Shown: piece after piece, positions 47,276 to 59,200 of the stretch
Position numbering within the stretch: the first letter of the stretch is position 1
How the letters are laid out: the number at the start of each line of letters is the position of its first letter
Origin: Phymorhynchus buccinoides
Taxonomy: Eukaryota > Mollusca > Gastropoda > Neogastropoda > Raphitomidae
Direction: 5' to 3'
Length of the DNA stretch: 64,000 bases
Assembly: GCA_017654935.2 (NCBI GenBank)
Contig: CM065712.1
Location: forward strand, 27,645,760-27,709,759
Notes under the pieces: generated by a model
Told to the model about the DNA's origin: nothing
Seen by the model: only the letters and a program-made list of their open reading frames with translations
Databases searched by the model: none
Program-made: the position numbers and the translations under genes

Positions 47276-48139
47276 ACAATTACCAACCACCCACTAGAGT
47301 TATTTTTCGAAGCCACTGAAAGTGGTGGAGTCCATTAAACCACATTCACATAGTTTAACTTAGTTCTAAACATGAATCTTAACTGACCAATTTTAAACGA
47401 GCATGGCAGAATGTCCGAAGGCTACAGTGTTTCTTATGTATTTCATTTAAATGAACTTTTTTGAACAGGGGGACAACCACAATTCATCTATTCATTTCAG
47501 ATGGCACAAGGCACTGTTTTCAGTTCACTCACGCTGTACTTTGTACCTGTCAGATTAGAAAGAAACAAAGAGAAGCTGAGAGCCAATGTGTCGTTTGATA
47601 GGAATGCCCATATCACCTATTGCCTTGAAAATAGGCATGCTAACAATAAAGGCACAAAAATGGAATAAAACGTCTGCTGCTTACTTTTAAATGTACACTT
47701 TTATTATATTATTAAGATAGCATATAAATGCAATTAGATAACTGGAGCGTGTGAAGTGCCAAGAGCAACCAGTTGTGCCGCAGCAGATTGGCTACAAAGA
47801 CTTGACCTTTGACCCTTTCCGAACTTGCAAACGATAACCTACATACCTAGCCGCAGTAAAATTTGAGCCAGTCATGATACATAGCCAGTAGGAACAAAAC
47901 AGATCTGCAAAACCATCCAACTTCACTTTGGTGAACTCAGCTGTTTTTCATGCTGTACATAAGGATTAAACTGCGAGTAAATAGATCTCTGAAGGCAAAG
48001 CCAAGAAGATAGAGTTGTGTTCAAATACTTGAAAGAGGAATGCTTGAAACAATCTGTTAATTTCCTCCATTTGAGATCCTCGTTTCTCAGTCTAAATCAA
48101 TGTCTACGCAAGCTTTTGACTGTCCTTTTGTTTTCTCTA
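47276..48139. other. 3' flank of gene C
   Basis: No frame with a domain. On the minus strand an AATAAA lies at 47700-47705 and could be the polyadenylation signal of gene C, about 440 bp past its last recognisable protein block. Confidence 0.35.
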
Positions 48140-50856
48140 TCTCTTCCGCACAGGCATTTCAGTTCGCCATGATCTGCTTTGCAACAAAGGATTAGTCTGA
48201 GTACCTTCTCACATCATGCTTTTCGTGTGGAACAACTCTATCGTCAATGTGTCGTCTAAAAAGTTTGTTGAAGAGATTCTGTGTACATTCGACTCATGTT
48301 AAGATATCTTTAGTCTGACTGGTCAGGGGTGTGCTGCTGGAGCTCCTGGAATCATGCTAGAGCTTTACTTGATGAAGAATCACTGGAATCGTTGACAACA
48401 CCAGGATGTGACTTGTCTTGGTCGCTTTGTTTCTTGGTCTCGGTTGGCTCGCGACACCCTGATCATTCTCCAAGTGCATGAGCAAGACGGCTGTGATACC
48501 CTTTCTTCTCCAATGGGCCAGTGATACAGAAGGCATGTAACACACCTTTCTTCTCAAGTGCATGAGACAGAAGGCTGTGAGACACCCTTTCTTCTCCAAG
48601 TGCGTGAGCAGATGGCTGTGACACCCTTGCTACTCCAAGTGCATGAGCAGGAGGCTGGGACACCCATTCTTCTCCAAGTGCCGTGAGCAGAAAGCGTGAG
48701 CATGTTCTTCTCCAAGTGCATGAGAGGCATGTGACACCCTATTCATTCACTCAATGTGCGTGAGCAGAATGCAAACTCAACATCAGCCACACCTTTTGCT
48801 ATTCCATTTTGACTCTGACAAATTCTGATCAACTTCAAATCATCCAAGTCTTGCCTTGAAAACGTGGCCCAGTTTTCCCTGCTCCATGCATAACACAAGC
48901 GCCTGACTTTGGCCAGTGATAGGTGGTCTGTGGCAATCGGTAGAGATCACTATGAACAGTGCGATGTTGGCCCCATATATCGCAAGCTATGTTACCAGGC
49001 TCTGTTGCTGAGATATTAAGGATCTGACAAACAGTAGCCAGAGGTTTTCTCAGCTCTTGGTTCCTGTGATATTACCTTGGTTCTTGGACACCACTCTCAA
49101 GTGCAAACTGCTGGAGTACGGTAATGACCTAGAATATGGTCCTCAGAAAGAGGAGTAGGGTTCTTGCAAAGACATAACCCATCGAGTTTGCTGACACAGC
49201 TGCATCTTCGCATTTCAATCAAACGTGTCTATTTCTTCACAAGCTCTGTATTGTCAACAGCACAGGGAACTGTTGCTGCCGGGTGCCCCTTGATCTCAAC
49301 TCTTCGGAACTTATCCAAAAGTATTCTTTTCAGCTGTGACATAGGATGAAAGCACATCAACCTCAGGAAAACAGTTAGATTTAGCTGCGCAGTATTGATA
49401 GTAGCACATCCTTGCTTGCCTCTCCAAAACTTCGCCACTCTGATTGAACAGAAATCATGTATGCGAGAGTAACTTGGCCAAGTGCATGCAGCAATGCGAT
49501 GGCACTTTTTCAATTCATGATGGACACTGTCGTCTTATTTCTTTTAGATGTCTGAAACGAGGTCTGATATTCCTTGTCAGTGGCAGCCTGTGTGGTTTGT
49601 TCTGTTATAGCTTCGTTGCCAATGACGCCATGGGCAGACACATTGAAATATATGTGTTCCAAGGAGTCGGCATTCACACAAATCCGTAAATAGCTCGCAC
49701 ACTTTCTCATACAGTGTACTTCAACAAGGCCAATGCTCTTTAGTGTTGCACACTTCTTCAAGGAATGCGCAGTTTGAGGGCCTAAGGTATGGGTTATGTA
49801 GGGATATGTCATATGTGGAATAACCGCCACACAGTAGTCTTATAGCGGATATTAGTGAAGGAAACGAGGCTTGGGTCAATGCAACTCTGCAGGTTTTTGA
49901 TTCCTTCATGGGCAGATTTGTAGGCCTAAAGCAGAAATCGCAAGTTCTCTATTCTTCTGTCAATGTATATCCATTGAGCTTCAGATGTGTTTTTTTTTTT
50001 TCCTTGATGTGTTGTCATAATGCTTTTCAGCTATACGGCAACAATGAGCCTGAGTGGCTGGAACAGACAGGAGTGTGATTTCATTCCCAATCATTCAGAA
50101 GAGAAACTGTTTATCCTTAACATCATCTGAGCATGTTGGATAGCTGCTGGAAGTAACATCACTTTGATCTGGAGATCACTTTTCTCCCTTTTGCGCACAC
50201 AGTTGCCTGAATTTGGCCACAGTCGGATTCATGCGCCAAAGTTCTTTCTTCTAAAAACCTCGAGACAAATGTTCACATGAGGAGATATAATGCACGAGAC
50301 TTGAACTAGGTCTGAGGAGCCCTCCAAGGAATTAACTGACCACTGCCTTGTTTCAACACGTCGCAGTTTGCTTGAAATTCCTGAAATTTCTTAACTGTTG
50401 TATAACAGCAAAGCCATGCTCTAGATGATCCCTTAGGTTTGGCTAAACTTTTGCGACCTGTGGTTCTGTTTTGGTACTGACAGCATCGTGTGTCATATAC
50501 AGTTGGAGTAGAACAACTGTGTAGAGTTTGTTACAGAAATAGCAACTTGCAGCTTTGTCCCACTTTCTTTTAACCTGTTCGCGTTTTAGGACGCAACATG
50601 AAACGAGATACACCGTAGGCTGCTAATGTCAGTGTGTAGTTGTACACAGTCTGTGAGTACGGTGGTGACTCTGCTGTAGTAGAACAGGAAAAGGAAACAG
50701 TTGCTGCTCCGAGATGCCAGCTGAGAGGAGACAGCCGCAATATCTAAACTGCTGGACATACAGCCTGCTGCTTGAATATCAGTTGGAAGAAGGGGCATCT
50801 ACGGTGCGTCTGGGATTCGTCTGGGACTGGCATTGACTGAACTGACTGACTGCAAC
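48140..50856 (-). pseudogene. gene C main exon: uncharacterised zinc-finger / recombinase-like protein, many frameshifts
   Basis: Minus-strand exon after acceptor tgctaatgcag at 50857, phase 1 with the exon at 55044. No long frame survives, but protein blocks of one family appear in order across frames. These are KRKWDKAASCYFCNK (near 50550; zinc-finger-like CxxC), CDVLKQGSGQLIPWRAPQ (50340), IYIDRRIENLRFLL (49960), LKKCATLK (49755), LPLTRNI (49580), FRRVEIKGHPAATVP (49290), GYVFART (49170), VHSDLYRLPQTT (48945), CMEQGKLGHVFKARLG (48870), FRRHIDDRVVPHEKHDV (48240) and LLQSRSWRTEMPVRK (48165). I recognise them as an uncharacterised animal family (cnidarians, molluscs, fishes) of roughly 900 residues. 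The RKH-like and VHxxxYRLP blocks recall tyrosine recombinases, which is inference. At least a dozen shifts are needed. They suggest either a pseudogene or noisy sequence, as indels are also frequent in nearby repeats. Confidence 0.62.
48464..48770 (-). repeat. 39-bp minisatellite inside the gene C 3' part, about 8 copies
   Basis: Unit ttcttctccaagtgcatgag plus cagaaggctgtgacaccct, 37-45 bp per copy. At 39 bp it equals 13 codons and reads HALGEERVSQPSA-type repeats on the minus strand. It is placed between the VHSDLYRLP and FRRHIDD blocks of gene C, so it may be a coding repeat in a variable linker. Confidence 0.75.
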
Positions 50857-51314
50857 CTGCATTAGCATACAAAACACTATGTCTTTAAAATTGTGCAACA
50901 AGCTAAGGAGAGAGCAGAACACGGAATGATCTATTTACAGAGCATCAGATTGTTGGCGCCAATCGCCATTCCCGGCTCACTTTGTCAAAGACTCAGTTTA
51001 TACTATGTTAGAAAGAATGCGCCTGCTGGCGCATGTCAAGCTGAGAGCAGAGAGAGGAGAGAGAGACCGAAGAGGAGTCGAGAGGAGAGAGGAAGTGAGA
51101 GAGAGAGAAGATGACTCTGAGAGAGAGAGGAGAGAGAGGAGGAGATGGGATGAGAGAGAGAGAGAGTATAATATACATGATTTTTTTCTCTTTCTGTTCC
51201 ATCAAATCACTACTAATAAAAATAAAATGTCATTAACAGTGATACATCCATTCAGTCATCATCATATAATAAAAAGCAAGTGTCCGTGTGTGGTGTGTCT
51301 GCCCACCGCCAACA

Positions 51315-51540
51315 CAAAACAGGCCTTATAACTCCGCGTGTTTTTTCGGAACGAATTGCTTCAAATTTGTCTGAGTCCTACGGGTCGATGGCAACGCAAC
51401 CGAGGCGCCGTGCACATTTGCGCGGTTTGGAGCAAATGCGAGCAAAGCATACAACCGGCCTACTCGTGCGCCCGTATCTCCGGTATTCTGGAACTCGATT
51501 GCTTCAAATTTGCAGGTAGATGACCGAGGACAGTAACTAT
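51315..51540 (+). repeat. dispersed repeat family R1, copy 3
   Basis: ccttataactccgcgtgttt, gcttcaaatttgtctgagtc, cacatttgcgcggttt and gcgcccgtatctccggtatt occur in the same order as at 34312. Confidence 0.7.
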
Positions 51541-51734
51541 CGATATGCCAAAACCGAGAAGCAATCGATTGCATAAATGTGGCTTGATAGACGCTGCTTC
51601 CGGTTGCACAAATACACTGCAGTTTCTTAGCCGATCGCTTCAATAATTGGATGTCAGGACTTGCTGGGCGCGCAAAGATCGGTAGCAAATTGAATGATGA
51701 ATCGTGAGAGTGCGTAACTTCTCTAGAGACAAGC

Positions 51735-52145
51735 GCCAACGGGAAACAGGCCTTATAAACTGCCGTTTCTTAACCGAAATGCTCAAATTTGCTGTACTCA
51801 GCATTACGACAGGCTTGGCAGTCTGTACCGTTACTAGGCGGTTACAAGTTACGAGGGAGAGCGACAGCACTCTCAGAGCAGCCCAACAGGAACGGGGCCC
51901 TTCTAACTCCACCTATTTCTTAACCGAATACGCTTCAATTGCGGACCCTCAGCGTTACACAGGACTTGAGCGACCGTTACTAGGCGTTACACGTTAACTA
52001 GGGAGAGCGCTTCACCTCACGGCAGACAACGGAAACGGAAAGGCCTATAACTCCACCGATTTCTGAACAGAATCGACTTCAAATTGGCGGTACTCAGCGT
52101 TACCACTACTTGGCGTTAACCGTTACTGGGTGTTTTCTGTCACTA
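51735..52145 (+). repeat. R1 family, three tandem short units of about 150 bp
   Basis: Three units start near 51745, 51898 and 52043 with a taactccaccgatttct-type motif, and each runs into tactcagcgtta and ccgttactaggcgtta motifs. They lie in the predicted second intron of gene C. Confidence 0.7.
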
Positions 52146-52464
52146 GGCAGTTACCGGTACTGGAGTTGCGTAGTTTTTCCAGAAAATATGCGCACAGTAC
52201 ACGAAAGTGCATATTGACATTTTGTCTTTTGATTTACAACACATATGGGCTAAGCTATGATGACACTATCTGTCTTTCTCTTCCCCTTTGTTCCCTTTTG
52301 ACAGGGGCGTTAGGCCATGATCAATTAAACCGTATGCTCCCTTGCATGCATTCATGCACACACATGCCTACACTCATAATGCATTGTAATGAAATTTAGG
52401 TTTAAAGTTAATAACATTAGTAGGCCATCATTTTTAAACAAATGACCCCTCAATCTGAAGTTCT

Positions 52465-52569
52465 GTATTTGATATAGTATTTGGTATTTTGATACTTTAT
52501 TATCACAGAAACGTCTCTGTGAAATTTGGGTTGCACCCAACAGGTGAATGTGTCGCACTTAGAGGTGCG
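52465..52569 (-). mobile_element. SINE, 5'-truncated copy
   Basis: Read on the minus strand: aaatttcacagagacg, tctgtgataataaagta and accaaatac, the same 3' domain as 8170-8578. Confidence 0.65.
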
Positions 52570-52612
52570 CCCCCCCCCCCCCGGGGGGGGGTTTTTTTTT
52601 TTTAAAAAAAAA
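52570..52612. repeat. C13-G9-T12-A9 homopolymer hairpin
   Basis: Four consecutive homopolymers: C at 52570-52582, G at 52583-52591, T at 52592-52603 and A at 52604-52612. They form two back-to-back palindromes. They sit at the truncated end of a SINE copy, next to a GA tract (52650-52775). Confidence 0.95.
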
Positions 52613-52663
52613 CGCCCCTGTACATTCAGTATAATAATACATATATGAGAGAGAGAGAGAGAG

Positions 52664-52714
<51 letters not shown>

Positions 52715-52976
52715 TAGAGAGAGAGAGAGGAGAGAGAGAGAGAAGAGAGAGAGATGAGAGAGAGAGAGAGGAGAAGTAACAACAATGTTATATATAAATG
52801 CTGAAGCTGGTGCCACACAGGTGTGAAATTGTAGGACTATGCGATACTGTTTCTCCCCCAGTTACCTCAAAAACAAATTTGACTGGTGCTTAGATACAAT
52901 TTTACATGTCAGTGGCCTTGGCTTAAATTAAGTTAAAATTGAGGAGCTGCTATCTTTTTATTTACACTTTTATTGC

Positions 52977-53900
52977 ATCCTCAATAAGGCAATGTCAGTG
53001 ACAATTTGGGGATTTTTTGGTAACTGCACAATTTGTGCAGGTCAAACACACTTTAGGAAGAATACCTGTGATCTCTCCGCCTCGGCCCTTGTCCTGACAT
53101 CAGCCCAGAATAAACTTTTTGGCCAAAACAGTATCTGGTGTTGTGAATCAGCGGGTGCGTGGGTCTTGGAATAGCGACTTTCAAAAACAGCAACCATCGG
53201 TCCACTTACTATACTTTACTTCTTTTTTCAAAAAAAAAAAAAGCCCAACTTCTCAAGTTAGTGACTCTTATCATAACAGCGACTATAAAAACAGCAAGAA
53301 AAAAAAAGAGCATGCACAATTAAATAATAAATGATTAAAAAAAAATCTAAATTATATTATCTAATTTATAAAATTTTATTTATTTTTGTTGAAACGTGTC
53401 TGCTTTTGTTCCAAAAAAACCAGCGTAATTGGTGAGAAATAAAGTTGTATTTCATTGTTTATCAGCAGAACATAAAACAATAGCAAAGGAGTGTACAGAA
53501 CTGATTGTAACAAGAATTAAAGCATAGGTCCTTCCTGTTCCAAACATACCCATGACATTAGTTTACCCAAATGACAAGCCACTTAAACATGGCTTAAATG
53601 AGTTGATCTTTGCTGTTTTTAATAAAAATCGTAATTTTGATTATCGTTGGTTGGGAGATCGGTATTGGATGCTTTAGCTATTATTGCATCCTCAATAATT
53701 AAACTATCACCGTTAAGATCCAGTCGCCATTTTGATGTCGCTGTTTTGACAGCTGCTATTACATGGGGGTGGAATGGTGATTTTCAAAACAGTGACAATC
53801 AAAAGAGCGACTTCAAAATAGCGACTCTATCATAAGTAACCACACAAAAATAGCGACTGTGTTGAAACAGCGTATGTCAAAAACAGGGATTTGGGAGAAA
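52977..53900. repeat. two diverged copies of a repeat with tagcgac motifs
   Basis: attgcatcctcaataa occurs at about 52975 and 53682. tggaatagcgactttcaaaa (53167) pairs with tggaatggtgattttcaaaa (53771). Short motifs such as aatagcgact, acagcgacta and agagcgactt recur densely at 53165-53300 and 53785-53880. It is non-coding and within the predicted intron 2 of gene C. Confidence 0.6.
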
Positions 53901-54630
53901 GTTGTTTGCATTTCATTTCTCAGAATCTAAATTGATCTACTAAACTACTTATACTCGATAGAACATAACATTAAATGTGTGATTTTAAAGTACTCCTTGT
54001 TCAAATGTCCCTTTCTTGTCCTTCAGAAAGGGGAGTTAATTCAACTTTTAAAGGGTATCCCTGGTGCTCATTGCATGCACACCATTCATTCCCCACCCTT
54101 ATTGACACCTAAACATATCTAATATACTCTAGAAACTACATACAAAGTGCTCCTGATTATCAGGCAAACTTAAAGCACAGAACCTTTTTATAAATGAACT
54201 AGACCTTCACCCCGCTTTGCTCAGGGTTTCCCCCTATCCCCACGCCTGCCCCCCCACCCTGGGCCTTTTAGTGCGAGTTTAAGGTTGAAAGTTGACTTGG
54301 CCGTCCAGTCTCGGCGTACCAACACCCGTGGCGAATGAGAATTCATTGAATTCTGATCCCCACGTGGGGATACCGAATGTATTGTAAAACGTTATACCTC
54401 CTATTTAACCGGAGGTGTGTCAATTTTAATAGGACAATGGCCTATGACAGGTGCCTCGGGACATTGATCACTGAAATCCGGGTAGAAGTGGATTAATTTG
54501 TTTCCACTCAGTGACATTTCTGTAGCTGGTTTTATTCACTGAGCCAAGCCATCATTCAGAGGAACCAGGTTTTGTGTGTGTGTTGCGTTACTGTTAGGGT
54601 TTGATCCCTAACACAACACATGTCTAACAG

Positions 54631-54824
54631 CAGTGGAACCCTCCTTATAACAATAAGACTTTCAAAAATCATCTAAAATGAGGTCTTGTAAGGGAGGGGG
54701 TTGTAAAACGGCATGGATTGTAATACTTACAAAAGCGAGCAGTGTCTTAAAAAAGTAGTTCTTAAATGGGAGTCTTATAATAGGTTTTAATTATCAATAT
54801 AAGGGGGGGGGGGGGGTCACTGTA
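54631..54824. mobile_element. 194-bp MITE-like element
   Basis: The left end cagtggaaccctccttataa is inverted relative to the right end (tataaggggg ... gtcactgta). The inside has aggtcttgtaagggaggg and gtcttaaaaaag-type direct motifs and no frame. Related fragments lie near 35640 and 43080. Confidence 0.6.
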
Positions 54825-55043
54825 CATATCTATAATTATTGGACGTGAGAGCAGCAACATGATGCCAAATCATCTCTGCACAACCATTCTATAAATACAA
54901 ACACAAAATAGACTTACATAATCTGCTTTTCAAAAATTCCCAATATTGTGATTACATTAAACAATATTTTTGCATACTATAACTCAGAACTCAGAAAAAC
55001 AATAATTACACATTTAATACAGTTTAGCACATTTTCGCCTCAC

Positions 55044-55103
55044 CTGATTCTGAACTTTCAGTCGTGCTGTCTGGTACATACTCTGATCCAGAGTCAGAGA
55101 AAT
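55044..55103 (-). CDS. gene C exon 2: acidic serine-rich segment
   Basis: A 60-bp internal exon on the minus strand with a strong acceptor (gatttttttctttctag) and a perfect donor CAG|GTGAGG. It enters in phase 2 of the codon begun by exon 1 (G + AT gives Asp) and encodes FSDSGSEYVPDSTTESSES, then a split Gly codon. The SDSGSEYVPDS pattern is typical of the acidic N-terminus of this family. The exact phase match to exon 1 at 56179 and compatibility with the main exon at 50856 are the main support. It is too short to be found as an open reading frame. Confidence 0.7.
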
Positions 55104-56178
55104 CTAGAAAGAAAAAAATCAACAAACTTATGTAAAACTCAAGATGCATGTGTATGTTTCTGCTTAATAAAACAAAACAAAAAAACACAAACACAAAAAA
55201 AGCTAAAATTTTTTCAAATGTGACTTTAATTACCAACTGAAAATGCTGCCGTGCAGTTGGTGATCTAGCGTCTTAATGCTCTATTTTTTTGTTTACATCT
55301 GACAGATAAAACACAATGAAATCTGAGAGGGATGTGGACGAGGATAGGGATTCATAAGTTATGTCATTATCAAATGATTAGTCCTAGCACAATTGTATCC
55401 AACATCTGTTGTTTGCTGAACAACAATACACTATTAAGACTCATTATGTCACTCACAAGTCACATATCTCACAAGTTCACTATCTGTGTTTCAGATGCAA
55501 TAGTAAAAATAAAAATTATGGAGTAGCGTGTAGAAAGGAGATGCCACCCTAAAACGCTTATCAATAAACGTCCAAGGTCACTAAAGGAATATCCTGCTTG
55601 TATGTTAAAAGGCTTCGACGGCCCACCGTCTTAGCCCTCAGATACATACTACTATTAGTATTTACTACGATTTAAGTACTACCACTATGACTACTAGTAG
55701 TACTACTATGTATAGTATGTTTGGGTTAACATCATTCATCTCATGAAGCATTTTCAGTCAAATTCAAAGTACTGATGGAATGAAAGTTCATTCAAAAGAA
55801 TAAAGAAAAACCTGGATAGAGCTTATAGGATTGTCAGCGGGCCCGGGTCATTGACCCGTATTAATGATTTGACCCCTCATTTTATGCAGCCATTGGGTTT
55901 GTGGGTTCTTTTTTCTCTTCCTTTTTTGGCTCTTTGTTCTTTTTAGAGTTTTTTTTTTGGTCCGTTTTTGGATGATCCGCGATAGTTCTTTTTTTCTCCG
56001 CCCCCCATTTTGCCTCCCCACAATTTGCTGACCCATGAACTGAAGTCTGTAATGAAATTCAAGTATACTATAGTGATACATCCTTGGCGGGCCCATTATG
56101 TTCGAATTATGTTGTGGATTCCTGTATTAAATAAGAGTTACTGATTATATAGCAGACAGTAACTTTACCAGGCATTAC

Positions 56179-56230
56179 CTTGTTCACTGTTGTCAGACTC
56201 CATGCTCTGCAGTCATCATGGTGTGAACTC
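56179..56230 (-). CDS. gene C exon 1: start codon exon
   Basis: Minus-strand exon with acceptor gcttttttcacag before 56230 and donor CAAG|GTAATG after 56179. The ATG at 56203-56201 (gcATGG) gives MESDNSEQ plus one base. Joined to exon 2 it reads MESDNSEQDFSDSGSEY without interruption. An upstream ATGATG in the same exon, in another frame, reaches a stop (TGA) after seven codons, overlapping the real start; it could act as a small upstream frame. The leader is spliced, so transcription starts further right, probably near 60.24-60.66 kb. Confidence 0.65.
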
Positions 56231-59200
56231 CTGTGAAAAAAGCAAAACTTTTGTTTAAACTACATTGTAACAGATTAGTTCTATTCTGGTTGTTTTTATT
56301 TAAAACAATCTATGATCGATTGTACTGCTTAAGAAAATCTCTGAACATATTGATAGCTTTAGTAGCATTTAACAATTCCTCATTTTCGTTCTTTAAAAGG
56401 TTAACTTAAGTTAAAGCTATTATTTGTGTGTGTGCTTCCCTAAGTTTGTTCAGTAATTTGTAATCTTCATGAATGTATCATGTGATAAAATTTGCTGCGC
56501 CTTCAAAAACAGAACTCAGAGATTAATTACTGTTGTACGATGATGTCTATACTTGCACAAAATTGTCACACTCTGCGACAGTGAAGTCAAGTAGTGTGTT
56601 GAAGTGTGTTGTAAAGGGTCTCTTGATGGCCTTACTCAAGTCAAACGGAATGGGCGTCACTCTTCCTATCGTTTTTACTGTGCTTCTAACCCTGTTTTAG
56701 TTTTTTACTTTATGAGACAAGTTTTATGCCTCTAAACATTGCTTTTGAACAATTGTGTAGACCAGTTGTTGTTTTCATTCCCTGGCTTAACTCATCTAGC
56801 TAGTCTAGGGATCATCCCAACAGCGCCAAAGCAATTGACTATTGTACAAATGCCCCAACTAGGTATGAGAACGTTGAAGGGTGGGAGACGCAGGGGGGGG
56901 ATGAGCGGGCTGGATTGAGGTGTGGACCTGAGATTCGGCCGGGATGGGTTTTTTATTACACTCGTAATCAAGTGGAGGCGAGCCTACACTCTCGACTTAC
57001 GGACCAGAGATTTTCGATTGATGATGTTATGCCTTATGCTAAGAAGATTCGCCAATAGCTAAAGAATCAGATATACTCCATCATAACTATGCATAACATA
57101 AGCACTTATTGACTCGTAGCGCTTTGGCTGTTCTTAGATTATGTCAGTTGGATCTGACACAGCCTTATAGCCGAGACGAGCCATACACTGCATTGCACTC
57201 TACATTAAATGAGTTATTTAATGTAATACATACGACAAAAAATAATCAGTTTCGCAAAATCCATGTGCCCAGTGTACTTAGAGAATTCTAACTTTGTACT
57301 TGTAGCTAAAGATTCCATTCACTTACCATCCTGTCCCACACACTTCCACGTAAACCCCCACCCTCTATGTCCCCCTCTTTTCCTGCCATCCACACCCCTT
57401 GACCCCTACATAAGGGGTGCTGGTAAATGAAGGAAAAGAGAGCTTTTTTATTTGCGGGTTGCGGAATGGATGCAAAACATGAGGCGGGGAACAGTTACAA
57501 TTAGAGGGTGTAGTCAGTGGTATGGATTGCTACTGAAAGCAGGAACCAGGCAAATGATGCTTCAGCTTCAGCCCAGCAAGCTGGAAGTGCCTCCTAAAGT
57601 ATGGCACCGAACCACAGGCTAGTGCTGGGCCAAGCGCCCCCAGTCCGTACCCCATGATTCGACAGATCAAGAAAAAAAAACAAAATGTTATGAAAAAGCG
57701 GCGAAGAATAAAGACAGTCAGTAATGTGGAGCATATGGGGTGAGGCCTGATGGATGCTAATGGGCGCCAAGGAATTTTCACCATGGTCAAGGGGGGGTAG
57801 TGGGAAATGGAAGGGGACGGAAGGAGGGAAGAGTCCTTCTGAACGTGGTGCTGGACGTGTGTAGTTGATGCAGGTGCTTTTATGAGGGTTGTATCATCAT
57901 GATCGGAGCAAGATCAGACCAGATCCCTGACCAGTGCTAGACTTGGCATCATGCTTGTTACACACTGAATGTGCGCTGGCTGGCCAGGTCATAAATAGAT
58001 TATGTTGTGGATCTTAGTAAGATTAGCTGTGGGGGGGTGGGGGGAGATGGGGGACGGTGAGGGATGAGAAGTAAGAGGAGAGTGAGAAGACTGAGGAGTA
58101 GAGACGAGGAGGGACTGAGAAGCGAGAAGGAGAGGGACGAGGAGTCGAAAGGGAAGGACGAAGAGGCTCAGAGAGGAGAGATGGAGAGGGGAGGAGCAGA
58201 TAGCGAGTCCGACGCGGAGCGCGAGAGACAGAGAAGGATACGAGGAGAGAGAGGGAGAGAGAAGAGAGAGTCGAGGAGCAAGAGAGGGGAGATGTGAGAA
58301 GAGCAGAGAGCGACCCGACTTCTAGGAGGAGGAGGATGAGAGAGAGAGAGAGATGACGGGAGTGACGCAGGTCCAGATATGATCGCGAGATCCCCGGAAC
58401 TCTGACCGAGATCAGAGCGAAGCTCGCCTCGAGGACTTCTCCCGCCTCAGACGCCTTTACTCTGAGCGAGCCAGATTCCGTCGGACCCGCCTACTCCCCT
58501 CCGACCTGGACTTCTGCCACTCTTGAGAGCTCGAGTGATGACCGACAGGACATGCTCCCGAGTGCTCCCCGCTGGAGACTGTTATAACGAGCGACGATCA
58601 GTTATTCCCCAGCACGAGAGAGGAGAGTATTGCTTCAGTATAGTTGTTGTTCATGTTGATTGATCTTGGACAAAAAAAAAAAAAAAAAAATTAAAACATT
58701 AAGAGACAGAGAGACGAGAGGGAGAGAGAGAGAGGGACGAGAGTCAATTCGGTGAGTTAATGGGTAAAACAAAAATCCTACAACAATTACTGAATTAGGT
58801 TTGTCTGCTTCTTTCTACTGATCTACGAAAACAATTGAATTTCTTGACACTTGAATACAAAACTTGAATGATGTAATTCACTACCTTGTAAATGACTTTG
58901 ACATCTACCAAAGGTCACTCTTGAATGGTTGGCCCAAGTTAGAGATTACAAACCTATCATCTCAGGATTAGCAGTTTTGCACTAATCGAAGATAATCACC
59001 TCGCTACAGTTTCATTTTCGAAACTTGAGCTACATTTACATTGGCTGATGGAACAAGAACCAGATGAGCTCGAGCAGCACAAGATGAAGCTGGGTCAATT
59101 TCTACATAACCTTTTTGCGCTAACTTTTTTCTTTTTTTTTTTTTTTTTTTTACTATCTAACTATCAATTAAATGCTAGGCCCTAATAAATAAGTTTCGTA

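Noticed and set aside
57109..57790. Two short frames as small genes
   Set aside because: No domain, no splice context and no neighbouring homologous exon; kept only as part of the gene C leader intron.
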